Source: Paramacrobiotus metropolitanus (lineage: Eukaryota; Tardigrada; Eutardigrada; Parachela; Macrobiotidae). From it: DNA of 21,026 nucleotides. The stretch's first letter is position 1, and the number at the start of each line of letters is the position of its first letter. The stretch lies in contig NW_026570671.1 of assembly GCF_019649055.1 (NCBI RefSeq), forward strand, positions 1-21,026. The letters run 5' to 3'. The notes under the pieces were generated by a model, which was not told the origin of the DNA, searched no databases, and worked only from the letters and a program-made list of their open reading frames with translations. Below are positions 16,167-21,026 of the stretch, piece by piece. Made by a program: the position numbers and the translations under genes.

Positions 16167-16323
16167 AAAGCATTTTCTTAAAACCTTCTTTTTTGTGCTT
16201 GAATTTTTGCATTTGTTTGTACTTACACATTCGGTGTGATACCGTTAATTCCTTATTAGTTTTCAGCGAGCGGCACATAGTTGTACAGCCTTTCCCGTGC
16301 GGATTTTCGTGTTTTGCTGTGAG

Positions 16324-16405
16324 ACTTCGTAGTGTAGTGGTTGTCCGCCTTGTCTCCGCTACGACTCGGTCAATTTAGGGCCTTGGGTTCGAAACCCTTG
16401 CAAGT
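16324..16405 (+). ncRNA. tRNA-like unit 3
   Basis: A-box TAGTGTAGTGG at 16330-16340 and perfect B-box GGTTCGAAACC at 16386-16396 with GGG/CCC at the T-stem. ACTT 16324-16327 pairs with AAGT 16402-16405 as a partial acceptor stem, giving an 82-nt unit. T6 follows near 16429-16434. The most tRNA-like member. Confidence 0.6.
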
Positions 16406-16534
16406 AATGCACATTTCTTAAAACCTTCTTTTTTGCGTTTTATAATGTCACAGTACCATCGAATACGTATTACGGTTGACCGCTGTAATTTTACGTTCCT
16501 CTCCGACGAGCGAATTCAAAAATAACTGTCGTAG

Positions 16535-16617
16535 AACAGCGTAGAATAGTGCTTTGCACCGTTGAACTGCAGCAATGGGGAAATGAAACGGTTGCGGGTT
16601 CAAGTCCCTTACAGCTA
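16535..16617 (+). ncRNA. tRNA-like unit 4
   Basis: A-box-like TAGAATAGTGC at 16542-16552, B-box GGTTCAAGTCC at 16597-16607. A 6-bp arm CCGTTG/CAATGG with loop AACTGCAG (16559-16578) matches in position and fold the arm of unit 7, with a compensatory T-A to C-G change and a G.T wobble. A T8 tract follows near 16645. Confidence 0.6.
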
Positions 16618-16793
16618 ATTTGCAATTTTAAGAAACTTACCTTTTTTTTCACATATTTTTGTTTTCGTCTTGGGAAAAGTATTGTTAACAGTTCCCAGAA
16701 TGTCAGAATTAAACTCAAAGAGCTGGGCGTAAAATTGTATACACACTCAATGGTTAACATTGCACTTGGCCGTATGTTTGTCTGTATTCGAAT

Positions 16794-16888
16794 GACTTTG
16801 TAGTTCAGTGGCTATGAATGATGGCCATTCGCCTCATGTTCTACCTCCTAAACGGCTAGTCTTAATCTCAGGGTTGCATGCTGCATGT
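16794..16888 (+). ncRNA. tRNA-like unit 5 (degenerate)
   Basis: Good A-box TAGTTCAGTGG at 16801-16811, as in Gly/Val-type tRNAs, but the B-box (GGTTGCATGCTG near 16872) is poor. A long T tract follows at about 16901. Confidence 0.4.
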
Positions 16889-16981
16889 TAAAAAACTACA
16901 TTTTTTTTTTCTCCCCTACATTTTTGTACCATTGTGGGATGAAGAGTTAATCGTTTGGTGCCTTATTGCAGTAGGGTTAAA

Positions 16982-17007
16982 TATACACGACATGGCGCTT
17001 CCGGTGT
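16982..17007 (+). repeat. Second copy of the LTR-end/PBS junction
   Basis: ATACACGACATGGCGC then CCGGTGT matches 564-589 at the LTR/PBS border, differing only in the 2-3 nt between the two blocks. It lies about 35 nt before tRNA-like unit 6. Read on the minus strand it ends GCGCCA, complementary to the start of the PBS. Confidence 0.65.
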
Positions 17008-17034
17008 TGAATCTAACTCGGCTTTAGCGTAGAG

Positions 17035-17115
17035 TACCTTGTGGCGTAGTGGCTAGACTGAGAATCCATACCGACCCGCTTCTCGCAAGTCTAGAGTTCG
17101 AATCCTAAAAGTTAA
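17035..17115 (+). ncRNA. tRNA-like unit 6
   Basis: A-box TGGCGTAGTGG at 17042-17052 and B-box AGTTCGAATCC at 17095-17105. Between them CTAGACT-GAGAA (17053-17064) pairs with TTCTC (17080-17084) and AGTCTAG (17088-17094), a 12-bp hairpin interrupted by a 3-nt bulge. A T-rich block similar to units 2 and 3 follows at 17125-17143. Confidence 0.55.
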
Positions 17116-17235
17116 TCCGTTTAATTTAAAACCTTCTTTTCGGTTTTATATTTTAAATTTATATGCAGTATTATGTTGGCTTCGAGATTGGTAATTTTAT
17201 GGTCATTCCCGACGAGCGAATTTTAAAGTTTAACT

Positions 17236-17322
17236 TCGTAGATTGTAGTGGCGTAGTGCACTGAACTGTTGAACCACAACAACAGGTGCAATGAAGGTTC
17301 AGGTTCGAAACCCCTTGAAACT
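17236..17322 (+). ncRNA. tRNA-like unit 7
   Basis: A-box TGGCGTAGTGC at 17249-17259, B-box GGTTCGAAACC at 17302-17312. The arm CTGTTG/CAACAG (17266-17285, loop AACCACAA) is perfect and is extended by GCAC/GTGC across a bulge. Paralogue of unit 4, including the upstream CCGACGAGCGAATT at 17209-17222. Confidence 0.6.
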
Positions 17323-17519
17323 AAATTGCATTTTCTGACATCCTACTTTTTCGTTTTTATATTTTGTTGGCACTCTTGTGGAAATATTTCAGTTGTCGGC
17401 GCGAATTCTGCAATCATGATGGTGGTGAAATCTTAAAATTATCAGCTGCTGCAGCGGTGAATTTTCACTACATCGTGATTTTCGTAGTACAGCCTTTGGT
17501 GATTGCCAAATTAAAAGTA

Positions 17520-17602
17520 TAATGTGGTATAGCCATGCTAGCGTATGGGCAAGAGCAGGATTTAGTTGTCCACCTAGATGCAAGGTTCAATCCTGCGTGA
17601 AT
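17520..17602 (+). ncRNA. tRNA-like unit 8
   Basis: A-box-like TGGTATAGCCATG from 17525, B-box GGTTCAATCC at 17584-17593. GCAGGATT 17555-17562 pairs perfectly with AATCCTGC 17589-17596, a different arrangement from a canonical cloverleaf. Confidence 0.45.
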
Positions 17603-18030
17603 ACAGATTTTGCGAGTGTTAAGAGTTTCTCTCCATTCTTTTCCTTTCTGTGGTGACTGTTACCTTGCTCCTTGACGGAATATTAAAATTGTTTTAGCAT
17701 TTGATTCACGGTTGCAGGTGTGATAATTGATTTTAAACTGTTTATTTGTCACTCTGCACTGGAATTCACTGTTGTTACTATTGCGCATGCTGTTACACCG
17801 ATTTTATTGCGGTTATTCAAATGCTACAAAATCCAAAATTAAACTCGAATTAAAGATCTGTCCGACCAGCAAAATTTGCGACTAACATGAGAATCTGTAC
17901 GCATGAGAATTACGAATAGGAGTGAGATTAAAAGATTAAACGGAAGAAACAAAAGTCGGCCGAAAATCAGATTCAAATTATCAAACAGCCGCGGGAAACG
18001 CATTATACGCATACGTTACAGCGCTGCTAT
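17603..18030. other. Non-coding gap between tRNA-like array and antisense block
   Basis: No gene is seen. TTTATT near 17739 and near 17803 reads AATAAA on the minus strand and could end the antisense transcripts. Otherwise unremarkable, A-rich to the right. Confidence 0.35.
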
Positions 18031-18333
18031 TTAGTCCAGATCTAGATTCTCCTTCGCAGTCTTCAAGTTCGCAAGACGTTGTTCTAGAGCCTCACGGATA
18101 TACGCGATATGTTTAGCATCCATCGTCGCTCGAGCCTTCAGCGTGTTTACCAGCGCCTTGCAGTTATCCATAATATCCTTCTCTCGTTCGACTTGTTCTA
18201 GTAATTTGTCGATTGCGTCGGGCTTTTTAATAGCATCCGGTTTTGCAGTGCTCACTTCATTGTCAGGCTTTTCGGCCTTCTCCTTGGTCTTCTGGCCTTT
18301 CTTTCGGTATCCGTATTCTTTGATCGGGGACAT
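18031..18333 (-). CDS. Small coiled-coil protein (100 aa), antisense block
   Basis: The frame begins MSPIKEYGYRKKGQK and is very rich in Lys, Glu, Ala and Leu. Residues about 40-98 form a probable coiled coil (KLLEQVEREKDIMDN, ALVNTLKARA, EALEQRLANLKTAKEN). The N-terminal 35 residues are basic. The first 71 nt overlap the end of the 107-residue ORF in another frame, and this frame is open upstream of its ATG, so it could also be the continuation of that protein through a shift or splice. No family is recognised. Confidence 0.6.
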   Translation of the reverse strand: MSPIKEYGYRKKGQKTKEKAEKPDNEVSTAKPDAIKKPDAIDKLLEQVEREKDIMDNCKALVNTLKARATMDAKHIAYIREALEQRLANLKTAKENLDLD

Positions 18334-18586
18334 ATTTAGGACGGCCGCCCATAGCTTTTAGTTGAGTGAGCGTGATAATTGGTTCTCTCTCAATGCGTCC
18401 GTCTTTGCTAGCCCGGATTACCAGATTTACGTTGGTGGTGTTGTTCTTCTCGGGCTCGATTGCGTCCAGCCGCTCCATGACGCCATCGACAACCAAATCC
18501 CCGTCTTGTCCCACGTAACCAAAGCTGCAATCGGCGACATGCTGGTTGGTCTCCTTGCCGTTTACGATAACCTTCATGGTGCCCAT
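18263..18586 (-). CDS. Unknown 107-aa protein, antisense block
   Basis: MGTMKVIVNGKE starts a frame with alternating hydrophobic residues in the first 70 positions (VADCSFGYVGQDGDLVVDG, NVNLVIRAS), suggesting a small beta-rich fold; the last 25 residues are basic and overlap the next ORF, so they may not be real coding. The ATG lies 9 nt after a good splice acceptor (TTTAAATTGTAG, AG at 18596-18595), which suggests the ORF begins in a downstream exon. Depending on which of two donors is used upstream it could be fused to the 205-residue frame. Function unknown. Confidence 0.6.
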   Translation of the reverse strand: MGTMKVIVNGKETNQHVADCSFGYVGQDGDLVVDGVMERLDAIEPEKNNTTNVNLVIRASKDGRIEREPIITLTQLKAMGGRPKYVPDQRIRIPKERPEDQGEGRKA

Positions 18587-18594
18587 TTTGATAT

Positions 18595-18718
18595 CTACAA
18601 TTTAAATCACTTTGGTTAAATTACGGCAGACAACGTGATTTCCAGTAGGCGGCGTTGCTGTGCTATTTTAAAGTGTAAGTATCAAGAATGCTACTTCGAA
18701 AAACACAGAAATACTCAC
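18595..18718 (-). other. Candidate intron (124 nt) in the antisense block
   Basis: On the minus strand CCATCA is followed by GTGAGT at 18718, and the sequence ends TTGTAG at 18595. A second GT (GTATTT) sits 4 nt inside the first donor, a tandem-donor arrangement. The first donor gives a short tail and stop after the junction; the second keeps the frame open into the 107-residue ORF. Inferred from motifs only. Confidence 0.5.
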
Positions 18719-19285
18719 TGATGGTCTGGGCCAGAGTGGTGCAGAGACAGCAACCGCGAATGCTTCGTAGCCACAGGTCGATGCAGCTGTCCACGAAAAG
18801 ATTCCGTAGACGACGACGACATGTTTCTGGTTAACCAGTTGGCGCAGCCCGCGCTCCAGCCAGTAGTCCACGTCCTGCAACTGTACGTCGAACGTACAGA
18901 TCCAGTGTTGGATTTCGTGCGACATGGCGTATCGACCGTGGTAGAGGATTACGCGAATCATCCGACGAAACTTGCTAGTTGTGTCGATTACCTTCGTCTC
19001 TGGATCGCGGTTATTTTTCACTTCCTCGGCCACCTCGAGCACGAAACGTCCATCGCGGCTCATCTTCTTGAGTAAGATACCAGCGTTGATAGCGTCGCCG
19101 AGGAAGAAATCCACTCGTTCTTCCGTGAAATCATCGTGCATTTCCACAACGAATTTCTTGATTGATGACATGTCCACATAATACCCTGTAATGTCAGCCT
19201 CAAGGATGCAAGCGTGGGCTGCCGTATGCATCGCCAATTGTCGACGGTCTCGGATGGTTTCGTTTGGCTGTAGAGGCTCTGCCAT
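18668..19285 (-). CDS. Unknown antisense protein (up to 205 aa)
   Basis: The frame from MAEPLQPNE is protein-like to about residue 189 (PLWPRPS), just before the donor GTGAGT; the last residues (FFEVAFLILTL) are probably intron read-through. Composition is balanced, with charged helical parts (VEMHDDFTEERVDFFLGD, SKFRRMIRVILYHGRYAM) and two Cys. Upstream of the ATG the frame stays open with coding character (ADAIAHYEYWKGRTRES) to a splice acceptor at 19412, so the true start may be in an earlier exon. No family recognised. Its direction is opposite to the polyprotein, so it needs its own promoter, or it may be a host gene. Confidence 0.65.
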   Translation of the reverse strand: MAEPLQPNETIRDRRQLAMHTAAHACILEADITGYYVDMSSIKKFVVEMHDDFTEERVDFFLGDAINAGILLKKMSRDGRFVLEVAEEVKNNRDPETKVIDTTSKFRRMIRVILYHGRYAMSHEIQHWICTFDVQLQDVDYWLERGLRQLVNQKHVVVVYGIFSWTAASTCGYEAFAVAVSAPLWPRPSVSISVFFEVAFLILTL

Positions 19286-19411
19286 GGCAAACTGAACTGA
19301 TTCGCGAGTTCGTCCCTTCCAGTATTCATAGTGGGCAATCGCGTCTGCTTCCGGCGATGGTAGAGGCTCTTCAGTTGGTCTACAGGCTGTGCTGACATGA
19401 TGCTCGGAGAT

Positions 19412-19634
19412 CTGAAATGATTAAAATAAAATTCGGCGAAGAGAAACAATAGTAAGAAATGAACAGAAACCCGTCACCGTGAAAGGATAAATATTCTTGG
19501 TTTCTTCTGTTTTTATGAATGAACAGCTGATATTTTCTGTGCTGCTGTACCGGCATAGCCGCTTGAATAGGCAATGTTCGGAACTGCGCAGTTTCCGTCT
19601 GTGTTCTGAATATTTCCCAGCCGCGTGTTTTCAT
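19412..19634 (-). other. Possible upstream exon and intron of the antisense gene
   Basis: The minus strand has a good acceptor (TTTTAATCATTTCAG, AG at 19413-19412) before the exon carrying the 205-residue frame. An ATG-started frame at 19634 runs across it. A possible donor GTGACG at 19477 would give a 66-nt intron but does not join the frames, so exon structure is unresolved. Confidence 0.3.
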
Positions 19635-19972
19635 CCTGGCTTTTCTCTTTTATATCCTCTTTAATCGTCATGATTTGTATGTTTTATTAAATTCGGTTTT
19701 GTGGTGCAAATTTACAAATCCCGGAGAATTGGTCTTCTGTGTGTTCTACGCCAAATGATCATAGTGGCTTCAAAATTCGCAAAATTAGTCTGTCGCCTGT
19801 CAACCGCCTGGTGGTATACTCAATGAATTTGATTTCCAGTGTCGGTGCCAGTGTAGATTGTCTGTTGTGCTTTTCTGCACTCAGTCCTTCCATTTTTCTG
19901 CAACAGCTGGTATTCGCTTGTTTTGTTTTCCTATCTTTCATGTGATTAATTTGTCACTTTTACGTTTTGAGA
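19635..19972. other. Divergent intergenic region
   Basis: It separates the antisense block from the plus-strand gene at 19973 and probably holds both promoters. No clear TATA pair or repeat is seen. Small overlapping ORFs on both strands here look like chance. Confidence 0.3.
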
Positions 19973-20538
19973 ATGTCGCCTCCCTGCGAAGAAAGGACTG
20001 CGAGGAAGACTTCATCTCGTACACCGCGCCCGAGTCGTGCAACAGCAGGGCTGAGTTTTGGTTATTCTCGGACAGCGCGAAGCCCGTTCTTCGTCGCGTG
20101 TCACTCGATCTCGCGTCTCTCGTCGTACTTCCGCGCAACCAGTGTTTTCTGCGCAATCTTCTGGGTCATCGGGATCGGTGAGTGAAGCAGAGCTCAGCAA
20201 CCTTCAACGAGTTGGGCATGGTAGTCAATGCTTTGCAGCGCCGATATGATGCACAGCGGCGACGAACGATTTTACGACGCAATGCTGCTGTGGTTCGCCG
20301 CCGTGCCCGTCGGGGATCATTTCCTACCAGCCCCGACGTTGAGATTCGCCAGCCATCACCTAGGAAACCGCAGACGCAGGCGGAGAGACAGTTGGGTACC
20401 CCAGACTTGACAGAAGAAGAGTCATCGTCTTCTGAGACTCCGTCGGTGCGAGCAAAGCGAGGTACCGTCGTATTACCCTGCTGTTTTGGTTCCCTTTGCT
20501 TGATAATAACGATAGTTCTCAGTCTCCGTTATTTCTAG
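19973..20538 (+). CDS. Arg/Ser-rich protein with C-terminal membrane anchor (intron, frame break)
   Basis: ATG at 19973 (MSPPCEERTARK) opens an Arg/Ser/Thr-rich frame. Similar coding character continues in another frame from about 20055-20090 (SRVTRSRVSRRTSAQPV) to a donor GTGAGT at 20178. An acceptor TTTGCAG ending 20238 defines a 61-nt intron, both borders in phase 0, leading to an exon with RRRTILRRNAAVVRRR, a Pro/Ser/Glu-rich linker, RAKRG and a hydrophobic end (VVLPCCFGSLCLIITIVLSL) that looks like a tail anchor; stop at 20536-20538. The switch near 20055-20090 is unexplained: an unseen intron, mutation or sequence error. A basic, membrane-anchored protein could link nucleic acid to a membrane; that is inference. 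Confidence 0.55.
20178..20238 (+). other. Candidate 61-nt intron
   Basis: GTGAGT at the 5' end and TTTGCAG at the 3' end. Removing it joins two frames that are both coding-like, with phase 0 on each side. Length fits compact invertebrate introns. Confidence 0.6.
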
Positions 20539-20740
20539 TCGGCTTTATCGACTTAAACTCCAATATGTATTGTTGCGAACTGCTTTGTAAAATTAACGGA
20601 TATTTGGTTTGTGTTCTCGTTGCATATCCGTGATACAGTTTGCGGGGATAATCTTTGCCCGCTGCTAATTGTTGCTTCTTGTGATGTCAGATGAAGAAGC
20701 ATCTGCGTAGGCGGAATTTTATACGCGCCCTATAACCCGG
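20539..20740. other. Gap with no recognised feature
   Basis: Downstream flank of the membrane-anchored protein gene; I see no poly(A) hexamer, repeat or ORF of note. Confidence 0.3.
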
Positions 20741-20980
20741 ATGCACCACGGCCGGTCTTCGTTCAAGCAGACGGTTTCGCAAACGAGCGCATTCGAGTAT
20801 TTCCAAGAATGGCTATTGCGGACAAGCAGGGTGAGATGGCAATTACAAAGCCTATTTCTCCGGTTTAAATCGCTTTCATCCTCGCTTCCGGAATTGTATT
20901 TGTTCTACTTTTTATACCAAAACGGAGTATTAATCAATCGTTATGATTTGTGTGTGGCTACTGGAAATTACCTTCGTTAA
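20741..20980 (+). CDS. Hypothetical ORF or first exon (79 aa)
   Basis: ATG at 20741 starts MHHGRSSFKQTVSQTSAF, with a plausible coding stretch of about 29 codons up to a good splice donor (CAGG then GTGAGA at 20829). Beyond it the frame becomes Leu/Phe/Tyr-rich and looks like read-through. It may be the first exon of a gene that continues past the window. No family recognised. Confidence 0.3.
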   Translation: MHHGRSSFKQTVSQTSAFEYFQEWLLRTSRVRWQLQSLFLRFKSLSSSLPELYLFYFLYQNGVLINRYDLCVATGNYLR

Positions 20981-21026
20981 TTGCATTAGAGCTGCGTCGC
21001 CAATATCTACACTTACATCCTGTTTT

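Larger units (their letters stand above)
15845..17602 (+). repeat. Array of eight tRNA-like units in a ~709-nt higher-order repeat
   Basis: Eight segments each hold an A-box-like motif (TAGTnnAGTGG type) and, 40-65 nt later, a B-box-like GGTTCnAnnCC, the internal Pol III promoter of tRNA genes. B-boxes start near 15899, 16146, 16386, 16597, 16872, 17095, 17302 and 17584. Units 3, 4, 5 and 6, 7, 8 correspond with offsets of 709, 705 and 712 nt, so a block of three was duplicated; units 1-2 fit the same phase loosely (698 and 726). A T-rich tract follows each unit; a 22-nt block starting TTTCTTAAAACC is identical at 16174-16195 and 16414-16435. CCGACGAGCGAATT precedes units 4 and 7. Acceptor and T stems are imperfect, so these are tRNA-like or SINE-like rather than normal tRNA genes. 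Confidence 0.7.

Noticed and set aside
15845-17602. Calling the eight units functional tRNA genes
   Set aside because: Acceptor stems are missing or only 4 bp, T-stems have at most three clear pairs, and no consistent anticodon loop can be assigned.
19759-19941. Minus-strand 60-codon ORF between the divergent genes
   Set aside because: Short, no ATG context or composition to support it, and overlapped by equally good ORFs on the other strand.
20400-21026. A 3' LTR at the right edge
   Set aside because: I compared the right end with 1-573 by eye and found no shared stretch beyond a few bases; no polypurine tract was evident.

Overview
The window looks like most of one very large Ty3/Gypsy-type (Metaviridae-like) LTR retrotransposon from a eukaryotic genome, most likely an invertebrate animal. 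The reasons are a 3215-residue Gag-Pol polyprotein with Ty3-order domains (Gag, CCHC knuckle, protease, reverse transcriptase, RNase H, DDX35E integrase), a TATA-box LTR-like stretch, a primer-binding-site-like TGGCGCCCG, candidate GT...AG splice sites, and no bacterial operon signals. I cannot name the species. No second LTR is visible, so the element probably continues beyond the right edge, or the right part is flanking DNA.

Layout. 1-573: probable 5' LTR (TATA at 152) ending CA just before the PBS at 574. 574-1362: leader packed with at least 14 stem-loops, several sharing loops (GCAAA, TTAAA, ACAATA/ACAATC, CTTC); the last is an uninterrupted 15-bp stem ending 9 nt before the AUG. 1363-11010: polyprotein, with about 900 residues between protease and RT that carry an extra H2C2 zinc-finger module. 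10976-11930: the natural tail of Pol plus a third H2C2 module, spread over several frames and so broken in this copy. 12272-13117 and 13704-14492: two plus-strand accessory proteins of unknown family, the second with an SV40-type NLS. 15119-15301: a small charged helical protein. 15845-17602: eight tRNA-like units with A-box and B-box-like motifs and downstream T-runs, built as a higher-order repeat of about 709 nt. 18031-19285: antisense block of three ORFs with splice signals. 19973-20538: plus-strand Arg/Ser-rich protein with a C-terminal membrane anchor, containing a 61-nt candidate intron and one further frame break.

How the parts may work together (inference): the LTR drives genomic RNA; the leader hairpins may govern translation, dimerisation or packaging; Gag-Pol supplies capsid and enzymes; accessory ORFs would come from spliced or internal transcripts; the tRNA-like array may be transcribed by Pol III. 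The most unusual items are the leader hairpin family, the tRNA-like array, the repeated H2C2 modules and the size of the cargo region.
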